The notes beneath the pieces were generated by a model. That model made no database searches and was not told where the DNA came from. It saw nothing but the letters and a program-made list of their open reading frames with translations. Positions 1 through 11,700 of a stretch of 64,000 nucleotides of DNA are shown here, one piece after another (within the stretch, counting starts at the first letter, position 1; every line of letters starts with the position of its first letter). Position numbers and translations under genes: made by a program. Source of the DNA: Neonectria sp. B-13. Its lineage: Eukaryota; Ascomycota; Sordariomycetes; Hypocreales; Nectriaceae. Location: NCBI GenBank assembly GCA_002682825.1, contig NOKP01000020.1, forward strand, positions 992,001 to 1,056,000, in the 5' to 3' direction.

Positions 1-3000
1 TTGGCGCTACTACAGTACGTAAATATTCCATACCCTGGCTGCGGTCGTCCTTTGCTGCCTCCCCCAATTCCCGACATCGGGGTTTTGGAGTTTGGGCATG
101 CCCCCAGCGAGAGGGGAGAGAAGAGAGACGGCAGGGTTAAAGAAAGAAAATCACACAACCAAGCCGTCATCGCCAAGATGTCGTATCAAGCGCACCCTGG
201 TAATGCGGCTCCGTTTGGGAGGGTTCAGCCGCTAGGTCCCACGTCTGAGAGTTCCAAGAGCCGGAAGGAGACCGACGGTTTACCGAGGATAAGTTTCGAC
301 CAGCCACGTCTGCCAACTTTTATTCAAGCAATCTAGGAAAACTGGGAGTCTAGGTAGGGGGGGGACAAAATCTTCTCGTTCTACTACGTGGAAGGCAACA
401 GGGGTAACACGTTGCTCGTTCCCCTGGAGCTCCTTGTTGTGTTCCTGTCGACGAAGGGGGAACATTGCAGCAGCCCGATGGCGGCTTACACGAGATGTTG
501 GAGGCGCTGGGAACAGTAAAAAACCAGGCATTCCCATGCTTGTCTGATCAGGCCACCATGCGCGAAACATGCAGTGCGTGGATGCCGGTGTGTGAGAGCG
601 CGACGCCACCCATGCAATCCTCTTGGCTGCCACATGGTCTTCAGTGCTCACTGTTCAGTGCGAGGACGTTGCGGCCCCGACGGTAATCTCTCGTTGGCAG
701 CCGTTAATGCCGTGGGTCCTGGGCTGATGAGGCTGCCGGGCAATGCGAGGCATAGCAATTGCATTATGTTATTGCCGCTGCGTCCTATTCTTCTCGCACA
801 ACGCCTCGGAGGGTTTCGAAGTAGACTGTGAGGGTGTGAACCCCGCGGCGGGAGGCTGGACCAGGGACGGCGTCTCCAAATCTCGTGAGGAGATTGGGAG
901 AGTAGACCTGAGTTTGCCAAGACAGCCGAGCTCTTCTCCAAATTTCGCCTTGGCTTTGGGGGAAGCAGGACGTCATTATTCACCACCGCCCAGAAGTAAA
1001 AGTGCCATGGCAGCGATGTTGCACAACAACTGCTCCCGGAAAGTCGCCATTGCAGTTACAACGCCGATACGTACATGGATGGATGCTCTTCTTCGAGCCT
1101 CACCAGGGACGGGCCTGACGAGGCAAAACACAAAGCGGAGCCGATGGCAAAAGAAAACTCGGATATGTCGGCGCGGTCAGGACGACCTGCGGGCTAATCT
1201 CCAAGAACCGCCCGAGCAACAGCCCTCTCCAACTGACCCCCACTTTTTGGGATTAACAGTTGAACAAGAAGGGCCAACGAGCGTGCAATACTCAAGGCAG
1301 ATGCATTCCTACGGAGTATTGGTCATTATCCTCAGGAATCTTCATCTATCGCATATTGCGACAAAGAAAACACCCTCAGATTCCAGAGACAGTCTAAAGT
1401 ATCGCCATAACGACAGCTTTTGACGCCGTCAAAGGTCAACACGAAGACGCCCTCTTCTTTCAGTCTGCAGTCTTGTGTTGTACCCGGCCGATCTCCGTCT
1501 ACATGATACCCCTGCTGGTGTCTGCAAAACCCCCGAAACAGCACGCCTACCCAATCAAACCCGAGTCCGCTGCCAATCAACGTCGCATTCGGCGTGAGGC
1601 GTTGGAGTGACGCCCCTGCTGCACTACGCTTTTGGGACAAGATTTTTCTTTACCACCCAAGCCCGCCTCGGCCTCTCCACTGTGCATCTCCACCCTCAGC
1701 GGGGACTTTTCTGTAAGTGACACTGCGACACCGGTTGAGACGGGTGTACCTTGGAGCGTTGGATCTGCGAGAGTGAGTCGACGGATGATGAGAGGTGCGA
1801 AAACTGCGAAGTGCATGTCCTTCTGTTCCGCGAGTCATTTACAGCAGACGGCCCAAAACGGACACTTGGTGAGGAGTCCATGCTGGACAAGGTAACTAGT
1901 TCATCCCATCCCATCATAGCATACCCATATTTCGAGCCCGGCTCAGAGAAAGAGAAAAAAGGTGGGTATCTCATAGCAATAACCGAGGATATGTCATGTC
2001 TGGTTTGCTACTTGCTCTTTTCTACTCTTCTTCCCCTTTTACTTGGTTCTTCCCTCGCCGGTTCTCTTCTCATGTCCCTTGCCGTCTCCAAAACTGTCGC
2101 CTGCACAAATTTCCAAGCCACCTGCGCGTTCCCCTCTTCGCCAAGTCCTGTGTGCCGGCTCTTGGACGACTTGTGGTTTTTGGGGTAATAGCACCATTCC
2201 CCTCCTCGAGCTTGAGCTTTCTTTCTTTTAACTTTCTCTTTTCTTAATCTATTTTGTTCCGATTTATTGTTTGGCATAAAAGGCTGTGCAGTCTGTCAGA
2301 AATAACTGAAGATGACCATCTACAACGTAGTTTGTACCGTGGAACAGCTGCCATGGAAACGAGCCCGGAGGTTATGGTTCGCTTGGCGTGAGGGCGCTGC
2401 GTTTAGTCGATGCAGACTTGCAGAATTGGAGAATGCCTACCGCAACCATGATGATGCCTGGGTTCTTCCATCCGATTGGCCCGGATTTACGCCCGTAATT
2501 TTGGCGTCGTTCCTTCCGGCTGCCGTGAAAGAGGCTCGTCCGCCACCAAGACGGCAAGGCCAACTAGAAAAAATCCCCGTAACCCATTTTCATCCACATC
2601 ACGACTCTGCTCTGTAAAGACACAAATCTGCATGCTTTGCCATCCCCTCACAACCACACCACTGACGGGTCTCAAGTCTCGCAGAAATGCTCCTCCGCAG
2701 ACCAAAACGAGTAAAAAGCCATTACAACCCCGACTGCATCATTCCCCGTACTTCCAGAAGCTCTGTTGGCCCCCGCGTCCGCACGCACGTCTGCGGTCTA
2801 CCTCCGCGTTTATGACCTCGTCGTTGCTTGCAGCTTGTTGGCCTGTTCCCTCCTTGTCGTCTCCGCATCATCTTCTCGCCCTCTCCCTCTCTTACTGCTT
2901 ACTCAACCCAGCATCTTGACCGGGATGCGGAGCCTTGCGCATCTCCCTCCCCGCGTTCAAGGTGCCTGTTCTCGGGTCACCGTTGCCACCCCATCCTACC

Positions 3001-4449
3001 AAATAGTGCCCATTCATCAGCTACCCCGGCTTGTTCTCCTCTTCTCCGCGTCTCAGTCTTGTTCATCTTTGCTACTCCTGTCGGCTACACCTCAGTCACC
3101 CACTTGACACACCCCCAGGGACTTACCGACTTCATATCCCGAAAGGCTGGTTGGCTTGAGCTGTCAGGAACCTCAACCTACCTTGCCTCCACCCTGTTCT
3201 TGTTCATTTTTCTCATCCTACACTTCTGAACTAAACACGCCCCCCTCTAAGAGAAAATAAGGTACCGAGTCTCATCCCAACGGTTACTCGGCGTCGACGC
3301 CATCCCGTGGATTCACGAGTCCTGTCCCCAATACGCAGCCACCTCAACTTGGCGCTCGGAGGTCCTAGACAAGACGGATACGGCCGCGATGGTAGCGCCT
3401 TAGTGGCCGTGTTAGTGGTTCCAGGCCCATCACTATTTGCTCCTCACGGCTTTTGATGCCTAGACTCTTCGCCTCTAGCCCGTTGTCTGCGTCTGTGGAC
3501 TTCTGCTACCCGGAATTTCGATACCGTTTCGTGTCGTTCGTGCTGGAGTGTCGTTGCTTTCTGTTGACTTTCATGGCCGTTTCCTCCCGTCCCTGCATTT
3601 CTCGCGGAATCTCTGTTGTCCATGCTCTGACTATTCCGCTTCGTCCATCCATCCACACATTCATCCCTCCCCTTCTCCCTCCCTCGTCCATGCAGCTGTG
3701 TCGTCGAGGAAGCCGTCGGAGCCGTTATTCCCCCTCAACTCGTGCCATCTCCATGCAACACCCCATGATAATCATGGCTCGTGGCCTTTGACATGGCTAA
3801 TTCACCATCCTAAACGCCGTTTTATGCCGTGTGCGTCCATCCGAACATCCATAAACCCCCTTGGCATCCATCCATCCAGACCCAGCCCTGCTCAAAAAGA
3901 CCCCAGAACAAGATATCCCAACCCCTGCACCCTCCTACTTCTCCACCTCCTCCGCTCCCCTCCGTTCTCCTTCCCTCCACCTCGTCACCTCCACTCATCG
4001 TTCCCTCTCCACTCTCATCAACTTCGCCTCCACTGTCCGGACACCCTCTTCTCCCAGAAGCACGAGAGACGGTCATTGCGTTCCCCCTGCTCCGCCTGGT
4101 CCCCCTCTTTGGCTCCTCTCCCCAGACTCCCAGACTCCATAGAGAAATCTCACCAAATCTCTCAACTGGTCTGTCACCAGGGGACCTGTCTTTAAAACCC
4201 TATCTTCCTCCCCACCCTTTCCCCATACTTCTCTTTCGCGCCGTCACCTTGGTTCTTCCTCTTCAAACTTGTCTTCTTCCTCCCGTGTTGTGAGGTTGTC
4301 TCCCCACCAAATCTACGTACCCCGGTCGGTTCCTCCCGCTGTCACCCCATCTCGCCTTCTCCGACTCCAAATATATATATATATACATACCCAAGCAGCC
4401 AACACCTATCAACCTTCTTTACTCATTGGATTCTTCCAAGACACTCACA
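1..4449. other. Gene-poor left end and permease upstream region
   Basis: I see no convincing coding gene in these 4.4 kb. Open frames here (the longest is about 226 codons at 743-1423, +) lack recognisable domains, codon bias or splice structure. From about 2700 the plus strand becomes strongly C/T-rich, with scattered CATCC runs near 3640-3690 and 3860-3880. The last 625 bases before the permease start hold no ATG on the plus strand and look like a transcribed leader. An unrecognised non-coding RNA cannot be excluded. Confidence 0.5.
3825..4449 (+). promoter_or_regulatory. ATG-free, C/T-rich leader of the acetate permease
   Basis: Reading the plus strand from about 3825 to the permease start at 4450 I find no ATG, while the reverse triplet CAT occurs about a dozen times. 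This strand-specific depletion, with the pyrimidine-rich composition, suggests a long 5' leader kept free of upstream start codons. An alternating AT run lies at 4371-4384, about 65-80 bp before the start; it could act as a TATA-like element, in which case the leader is short and the ATG depletion needs another cause. CCCCAC, which fits the carbon-repressor CreA consensus on the other strand, occurs near 4214 and 4304. Those assignments are inference. Confidence 0.45.
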
Positions 4450-5425
4450 ATGGCCGACCACATCCACGACATTCACAACGACTCGGACAAGACGCTTGAC
4501 CGTCACAGCCATGATATCCGCCCTCACTACCACCGCGACTACCCTCAGATGAACCCGCCCTGGGCACTCGCTGAGGGCGGCTCCCTCCACCCAGGCATGT
4601 GGAAGCCCTATGAGCACCGCAAGTTCGCCAACCCGGCGCCCCTCGGTCTCTGTGCCTTCGCTCTCACCACCTTTGTCCTCTCTTGCATTAACATGCACGT
4701 CCGCGGCGAGTCCAAACCTAACATCGCCGTGCCTTTGGCATTTGCCTATGGCGGTGTTGTCCAGCTACTTGCTGGCATGTGGTATGTTCCCTCCAGCTTT
4801 CTCTTCTATCTTGAGACTATAAGATTAACCCCTTTTGTAGGGAAATGGCTGTCGGCAACACCTTCGGAGCTACTGCTCTGTCATCATATGGCGGTTTCTG
4901 GATCTCCTACGGCCTCCTTCTAACGCCCAATTTGAATATTCTTGGAGAGGATGGCCCCTACGAGGGTGACACCGGCTCTATCATGGGCTTCTTCCTGACT
5001 GGCTGGTTCATCTTCACGACCCTCATGCTCCTCTGCACCCTCAAGTCTACTGTCGCCTTCTTTTCCCTCTTCTTTTTCCTCGACATTTGCTTCCTCTTGC
5101 TCGCCTGCGAGAACTACGCTCACGACCTGGGGAACGACACCGCCAAACTTGCGCTACAGAAAGGAGCCGGTTTTTTCGGCTTCCTGGCAGCCTTCCTGGC
5201 TTGGTACAATGCCCTGGCCGGCATTCAGGACAGCAGGTTTGTGACCCCTTTTAGCCCCCCGGCCCGCACTGCCGGGCCGAAAAGAAAAAAACCCACTTTG
5301 AGAATCCACCAGCTAACATGTTATCTCGTAGCAACTCCTTCTTCCAGGTCCCTGTATTTCACTTTCCCTGGTCGGACATGGGCCAAGCCCAGCGAAAGAA
5401 CAAGAGCGAGCGCGCACTGGCTTAA
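4450..5425 (+). CDS. Acetate permease, GPR1/FUN34/YaaH family
   Basis: Plasma-membrane transporter of the AcpA/Ato family that takes up acetate and related short monocarboxylates. Three exons join cleanly: 4450-4781, 4841-5236 and 5332-5425 (introns 59 and 95 bp, donors GTATGT and GTTTGT), giving 273 residues. A hydrophilic His/Asp-rich N-terminus of about 60 residues leads to the family signature NPAPLG (residues 61-66), followed by about six hydrophobic segments, usual for the family. The C-terminus ends in a basic/polar tail (QAQRKNKSERALA). The start was chosen because it is the first ATG after a 625-bp ATG-free stretch and gives the normal family length. Which substrate it prefers cannot be read from sequence; in Aspergillus this family includes acpA, controlled by acetate and carbon catabolite repression. 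Confidence 0.93.
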
Positions 5426-5997
5426 ATCGCGTGACGGCATTGCGTTTGTCGCGTGACACGCAATGTCTTTTCTTATCATGGCTTATGACTCGACTTGACC
5501 CATACAAAAGATCGGACTGCCCGATTAGAATGGACTGGCGAAGGAATTCCTGAATGAGGCCTGGGCACTTGTCCCCAACGGCCCGCATCGCTTGATGCTT
5601 CTCTCCCACTCTCTATATCCTGTGCCGCCGCCGCTCTGGGAGCGGCTGACGAGCTAGCGGCAATAACGTGTTTTAATCGGGGTGGGATTGTACCTACGTT
5701 TCTGCGCAATTAAAAAAGAGATGATTGCTGGCAAATGGACACTTCCACTGACCGAATCTCACGTTCCGTGGTACGAGGCTAAGTACGGTATTTCGCCGAG
5801 AAAAGCTAATACCGCTCGCTCGTCGGCTGCGGATACTGGATGCGAAACGCCCGAACACGTTATCTGCAAGCGAAGGATGGAAGTCAAAATGGAAGGAAAA
5901 CCAAGAAAAAAGCTGGGAACGGCTCCACCCGCCCATCGGCGTCCGCGAAAGGTCTCGATTAAGCTCCTGCAACGACGCGGCCCCTACCGATCGATAA

Positions 5998-6126
5998 CCC
6001 CCCCCCCCCCCCCTCCCCGCCGGTTCGTGGATATCTGCCGGCGACAACGCCATGCAGTCGGCCCGCTCCACTGGGTCGTCCATCGCAGGCCCCGAAACGC
6101 CTCATCACTTGACGGGGGGGGGGGGG
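5998..6126. repeat. Poly-C / poly-G inverted homopolymer pair
   Basis: C16 at 5998-6013 and G13 at 6114-6126 can pair as a 13-bp all-GC stem with a loop of about 100 bases, and either run could form four-stranded structures. The exact run lengths may be affected by sequencing error. Confidence 0.6.
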
Positions 6127-6732
6127 AGCAGCACCAACACAGACAATCGGTGGAGGAGCATTTGATGAGGCATGGGTTGCTGGGTAGGTGTTTGCTTTGG
6201 GAGTGATCTCCGTGCTTTTGGCCGGCGATCGAAGGGGAGATTGACGCCTCTTACATAGCACACGCCCGGGATGGACCTCCGGTTGGGAGCCGCATGTGCC
6301 GGGGGTCAAAGCGGGGCCGAGATCTGGTGCCACATCGGGATCGTTCCACAGCCCGGTGCCCGCCCAATCCACAACCGGCCGGGGGGTCCGGCAATGCATG
6401 GCAAGCCTTTGACCTCCCAATCCATATCTCCAGACGACATCCGTTCCGCAGAGCAATATCAAAACATTCTTTGCATCGCTTTCGTTGTTCCTTTTTGCAT
6501 TCTTGTTGCTTGTCGTGTTTGCTCCCAAGCCAAGGACACCGTGTCTGTCTGACAACGCGTCATTCGCGCATCGTACGATGCGATGCCGGCTCGCCCACTT
6601 TGCCCGAGAATCGCCTGATGCCGCGCCCACGAGACGGCCCACGCATCAGTGCGTCCCTCGACTCCTGTCATCTTTGATGCCATAACCAGGCCATGTCACT
6701 CCTAAGAGGCCACCGCACGACGCCCACGTCGG

Positions 6733-6738
6733 TATAAA
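6733..6738 (+). promoter_or_regulatory. TATA-like box of fumarate reductase gene
   Basis: A perfect TATAAA sits 75-80 bp upstream of the first possible start codon (6813), a plausible core-promoter distance. It is seen directly; function is inferred. Confidence 0.4.
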
Positions 6739-6812
6739 GCAACGCCGATACCGCCGGGCTCGCTGATAAACCCCCACTTGTCCGATCTCCGATCCTCTTT
6801 CCCCTCCTTTCA

Positions 6813-8381
6813 ATGCCTCGGATCCTTCGCTGTGTCATGAGCAGACCACGAATCTTGCTACTTTCTTGCATCGGCATCGCAGTAGCTCTCACTGCTATGC
6901 TCTACGGCAACCTCATCCGCTCACCCTTCAGCTCCGTCCTCTCCAAGACCATGTCTACGTCCACCGCGGCTCGCCGCCCCGTCATCGTCGTCGGCTCCGG
7001 CCTGGCTGGCCTCTCGGCCTCGTACGAGGCCCTCGCGCGCGGCGCCCCGTCGGTGCACCTGCTCGACCGCGCGCCCAAGCCCGGCGGCAACAGCATCAAG
7101 GCGTCGTCCGGCATCAACGGCGCGGGGACTCGGTTCCAAGTCGCCCAGGGCATCAAGCAAGACACGCTCTTCTACAGCGACACGGTGCGCTCTGCCGGCA
7201 CGCGCTTCGGAAATGTCGAGCCGCCTGTCGACCGTGAGGGCCTCGTGTCCAAGCTCACCGCCGAGTCGGCCGCGGCCGTCAACTGGCTCGTCGACGAGAT
7301 CGAGGTGGACCTGAGCGTCGTGGCTCCCCTCGGCGGCCACAGCGTCGCCCGCACCCACCGCGGCGCCGGCAAGACTCCCCCCGGCGCAGCCATCATCATT
7401 GCGCTGCTCACCAAGCTCAAGGCCAACGACAAGTTCACCATTAGCAACTTGGCCGAGGTCAAGGCGCTTGTGAGCGAGGGCGATGCCGTCAAGGGTGTCG
7501 AGTATGTCCTGGACGGCAAAACCCAGACCCTCGAAGGAACTGTCATGTTCGCAGCCGGTGGCTTCGCCGGCGATGCCACGGGCATGCTCGCGCGGTATCG
7601 ACCTGATCTCAAGGGCATTCCGTCGACCAACGAGGAACGACCCGCTTCGCACGACATCCTGACGGCTGTTGGCGCCGAGCTTCTCGACATGGACAGCGTG
7701 CAGATCCACCCGACCGGCTTCGTGGATCCCGCGGGCCCCAACACGATGCTCAAGTTCCTCGCCGCCGAGATGCTGCGTGGCGAGGGCGGCATCATGCTCT
7801 CGTCGGCCGGCGAGCGCTTCGTCAACGAGATGGAGACCCGTGAGCACGTCAGTGCGGCCGTCATGAAGCTGCCGGCCAGCACCGACGGTGACGGCACCAT
7901 CAAGCAGTGGGACGTGACCCTTCTGCTTGACCCGGGCGCATCTGAGGCGTCCGCCAACCACATCAGCTTCTACGAGTGGAAGGGCCTGCTCAAGAAGGTC
8001 AAAGTCCGCGACCTCGAGCCCGCCGCCATTGCCGCAGTGGACAAGTACGCCAAGGCTGTCGCCGAAGGTGCCGAGGACGAGTTCGGTCGCAACACATATG
8101 GTCGATGGACGCTGAAGCCTGGCGAGGAGAACCGCGATCAAGAGATCTACGTCGGTCGTGTTACGCCCATTGTCCACTTTACCATGGGCGGTGTAGCCAT
8201 CGACGAGAAGGGACATGTGTTGCGTCAACGGGACGGAAAGCTGGTGCCTATTCCTGGACTACTGGCTGCCGGCGAAATCACTGGCGGTGTTCACGGCGAT
8301 AATCGCCTGGGAGGATCTTCGCTGCTGGAGTGTGTCGTGTTTGGTCGGGCGGCGGGAGTTGAGGCTGCGGCTTCTTCCTAA
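6813..8381 (+). CDS. FAD-dependent fumarate reductase (Osm1/Frd1 type)
   Basis: Soluble fumarate reductase of the FAD_binding_2 family. The yeast relatives Frd1 and Osm1 reduce fumarate to succinate using reduced FAD and help re-oxidise cofactors for redox balance and oxidative protein folding. Single exon, 522 residues. A hydrophobic stretch (about residues 13-31) precedes the Rossmann motif GSGLAG (61-66). Family landmarks are visible: ASSGINGAGTR, THRGAGKTPPG, QIHPTGFVDP, the Arg-containing ERFVNEMETRE segment, and the C-terminal DNRLGGSSLLECVVFGR. Three in-frame ATGs are candidates (6813, 6837, 6951). Only the first two keep the hydrophobic segment; the third has the best start context (A at -3) and would give a cytosolic form. 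Yeast Osm1 uses alternative starts to reach mitochondria and ER. The gene is convergent with the WSC gene. Confidence 0.93.
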   Translation: MPRILRCVMSRPRILLLSCIGIAVALTAMLYGNLIRSPFSSVLSKTMSTSTAARRPVIVVGSGLAGLSASYEALARGAPSVHLLDRAPKPGGNSIKASSGINGAGTRFQVAQGIKQDTLFYSDTVRSAGTRFGNVEPPVDREGLVSKLTAESAAAVNWLVDEIEVDLSVVAPLGGHSVARTHRGAGKTPPGAAIIIALLTKLKANDKFTISNLAEVKALVSEGDAVKGVEYVLDGKTQTLEGTVMFAAGGFAGDATGMLARYRPDLKGIPSTNEERPASHDILTAVGAELLDMDSVQIHPTGFVDPAGPNTMLKFLAAEMLRGEGGIMLSSAGERFVNEMETREHVSAAVMKLPASTDGDGTIKQWDVTLLLDPGASEASANHISFYEWKGLLKKVKVRDLEPAAIAAVDKYAKAVAEGAEDEFGRNTYGRWTLKPGEENRDQEIYVGRVTPIVHFTMGGVAIDEKGHVLRQRDGKLVPIPGLLAAGEITGGVHGDNRLGGSSLLECVVFGRAAGVEAAASS

Positions 8382-8740
8382 CAATTGTCTTGAAGACGAC
8401 TACGTGTATTACACTCACATTACGTGAGGTGCGACTTTGTTGAGGTTTATGCCTATTTCCAGGATAAACAAATCATTACATTGACTGCATTGACTAAAAC
8501 TCCCCGAACTTCATTATCCGGCTGCTCACTGCTGAATCTAACTGCATGCTCCTCCTCAAATAATTACCACTTAACTAAGGAGGAGGTTCCAAAAAGGCCC
8601 AAAAACATAAGGCGTTCCCAAGTTCTAAGATTCATCACCACCATAATAACAACTGTCATTATTAGGCCAGTAATCCCATATTCGTTTCGTGATTTTAACT
8701 CCCAAATGCCGTATAACCCTTGCCCATTCGTCGGTTTCAC
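8382..8740. other. Convergent 3' gap
   Basis: 359 bp between the stops of the fumarate reductase and WSC genes. It is AT-richer than its neighbours and should hold both 3' ends. No gene or repeat seen. Confidence 0.5.
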
Positions 8741-11700
8741 TCATCTCGATGTGTCGTCGCCCACAACAGAGACTCCGCGCCACTTGTTCTGCCTCATTTC
8801 TCGGATTCCGATCCTGGGGCCGGAACTTCTAAGCCCACTCAAGACCTTTTCTGAGAATGACCGTCTGTGAAGAAATTTGGCGTCCTTCAACTTGACTTGT
8901 GACTCCATTTGAACTGAGCGATACTCTGGCGGAGAGAGTGGAGGAATTGCTTCAGGGCAGCCTTGCACCATCACTGCCCAAGTTCCGCCGCAGAAAGTTC
9001 CCGGTGCCCCGTTGCATGGAGAAGCGCAATAGTTCTCAGGAAGTCTGACAGCATCGCCCCGGAGGGAAGTTCCACACCAACACTCTTGGCCGTTCTCGGT
9101 ACCCGCCAAGGGATAGCCCCTTGAACTGCAGTGTTTGATGCACAATTCGTTTGACATGGCTCCTCTCAGGTAATCTTCGGGTCTCGCACCAAGCATTGTT
9201 CGTGAAATGGCATCTTTGAAACAGCCCAAATTTCCCCAGTCCGGAGCAGTTAGTTGCCCGTTGATCTGCAGGCCGCCGTTTTCGCCTTGTGCAACTGGAA
9301 TGACAACCGAACCAGGTTTGTCACTGGGATCAACTGGAATGAAAGGGCTCCCAGTAGCAGGGCCTGTTCCTGGGTTTGGTAATAACGGAACTGGCGCCTG
9401 AGGAGGAACTGGCAGAGGCTTAGGGACCTGATTGATGACGGGAACTGGTACCACGCCGGGGCCTAGGTTGTTGCTTGGAAGCTCTGGAGCCTCAGGAGCT
9501 TGTGTAACGGGTGCAGTTGAGCCTTTGTTGGGAGCTGAGCCAGTGCCAGGGCCAGATCCATCATTTGGAATTGGCTGGTTGTTTGCGACTGGACCCATGC
9601 CAGGAACTTGCGGTTGACTGGGAGCTTGTGGTTGAACAGGAGCTTGTGGTTGACTGGGAGCTTGGACTTGACCATCAGCTTGCGGTACACTAGGAGCTTG
9701 CGGTTGACTGGGAGCTTGTGGAAGACTGGGAGCTTGAGCTTGGCCAGGAACTTGTGGTTGACTGGGAGCTTGTGGTTGACTGGAAGCTTGCGGTTGACTG
9801 GAAGCTTGTGGTTGACTGGGAGCTTGCGGTTGACTGGAAGCTTGTGGTTGACTGGGAGGCTGTGGTTGAACAGGAGCCTGTTGTTGACTGGGAACTTGTG
9901 GGAGAGCGGGAGCTTGAGCTTGGCCGGGAACTTGTGATTGAATGGGGGTTTGTGGTTGACTAGGAGCTTGTGGTTGACCAGGGGCTGGCGGGTTGTTAAA
10001 AGGAGGAATATTGGCTCCGGAACCTGCATTGTTGACTGGAGGTGGTCCAGCTTCAATGCCCGAACCATCAGCAGGAACTTGTCCATTGTTGGCAACTTGG
10101 CTTCCATCGGTACCTATGACAGGCTGCGGTTCCATGGGTAAGAACGTGGGCTCGGGCACATGAACCAGCTCGCAGAACCATCCTGACGCACAGTGATAGC
10201 ACGGCCATCCAAGACCGCAAGGTACTGGCTGCGCTGGAGTTTCCTGTGGGGGACAGAACCAGCCATCCAGACATTCTGCACACTGAAATCCTCTTTCAGG
10301 GCAAGGGCCTAGACCTGGCTTTCCTGCTTGGTCACCATTGCCGGTTTGAGTGCAAGAGTCACAAGCCGGGCACATAGGGCATGGCATAGGATCGACAACG
10401 GGACACCCTTGCGCCACCGACAATTGGTTTTGGCCATCCAGTTGGCCATGCAAAGTTGGAGTTCCTCCTACTTTGACCCATTTCGTCAGTTATTTCAACA
10501 GAAATCGACAAATAGTACAATCACATACCTTGTGAGGCATGGTTCCATCCGTTCCACGGTTCCGAGTTGGGTTGCGGCGCTGCATTTCCAGAGACTGGCA
10601 TGTTGGGCGTTGAGGGTCCAGAGGCGGCCTGAATTCGGCCGGAGGCAATTGATGCAGGAGGCGGCGCAATCACAGGAACCTGGACACTTGAGTGGTGTGC
10701 CGAGACCTGTTGAACAGAAGGTGGTGTATTAATTCCGGGTGAAGCGAAATTGCCACTTGCAGGCGAACATGGCATGGTCAGTTCTCGCAGGTCACCATCA
10801 ACAATCTGTTTGACCACGCAGAGCTTATCATCGATTGGATTGACCGGGTTCGCCCTTGAGCCGGGTATCTGCCCATTTCCTTCGTTGACCATGTTGCTCG
10901 ACGTTCCTGTTCCGGAGGAGGGGTTGAGAGAAGGGCTCCCTGCAACTGTTGCGACGAGAGGGCTTGCACTTGAGGGAGTGATTGAAGGGAGAATGTCAGC
11001 GGCTTTTGAGGGGACTGGTCCGCCGATTTCAATAACCAGGGATGCAATTGGCGTTGCAGATTCTCCATTTGCACCAGAAGGCTGCCTGAAGTTGTCGCCA
11101 AGTTGAACCGAGGCAATGACGCCACCAGTCTGTTGACCAGCAGCCGAAACACTGGCTACAATTGGGCTGAGGTTTGAAGCCAATGGGATCTCTGAGGCTT
11201 CCGGTACAGGCTTGCCGCCCGCAGTAGCATAGGTGGTATCGGGGAAGGCAGGTTGGGGCAGGATGTTAGTCCCAGGAGCCGCGGATTGCAAAACCATGGG
11301 AGTCGTAACAGCTTCGTCGACACTTGCTGCAACAGCACCACCTCTGATAGTTCCTAGCTGTTGATCGACCACGTGCCCAATAGCACTCTTGACAGCAGGA
11401 GATAATGAGATCGGCATGGCTCCTTGAGGAGGATCATCAGGGGTGCCATTCGAAGGGCCTTGTTGATCAGAGCCCACAGAAGCAACGAGGCGTGTGGTAG
11501 CAGGGTCAGATGTGGTCACTGGTCTTCCGGAAAGTCCTCGGACCCCCCCTTCCTGGCCTTTCACGAGGTCCCCAGAGGACACTTCTTGTGGTGCTGCAGC
11601 ACTAGGCTCAAGGAGAGGGACAGCACCAACGGGGACCAGATTTTGAACATCATTTGCGGCAGATAGTATAGATGCCCCTCGCTATGATTTTGTCAGTGGG

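Larger units (their letters stand above)
5426..6812. other. Intergenic gap with facing homopolymer runs
   Basis: No gene seen. The notable structure is a run of 16 C at 5998-6013 and a run of 13 G at 6114-6126, which are complementary and about 100 bp apart. Open frames on both strands through this stretch look like chance. The downstream end holds the promoter of the fumarate reductase gene, with a TATAAA at 6733-6738. Confidence 0.5.

Noticed and set aside
743..1423. 226-codon open frame (+) in the left gap
   Set aside because: No domain, odd composition, overlaps several other frames of similar quality, no splice support.
2312..2617. 101-codon ATG frame after a TATAAA-like site
   Set aside because: Short, no recognisable sequence, lies in a region with comparable random frames; kept as non-coding.
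6921..8228. 435-codon open frame antisense to the fumarate reductase
   Set aside because: GC-rich codon bias of the real gene leaves the opposite strand open; the sense frame has full family motifs.
9463..10107. Open frames in other phases and on the plus strand across the Pro/Gln repeat (9463-10107 and 9608-9937)
   Set aside because: An 18-bp repeat without stops in one phase is easily open in others; only the minus frame continues into a WSC domain.
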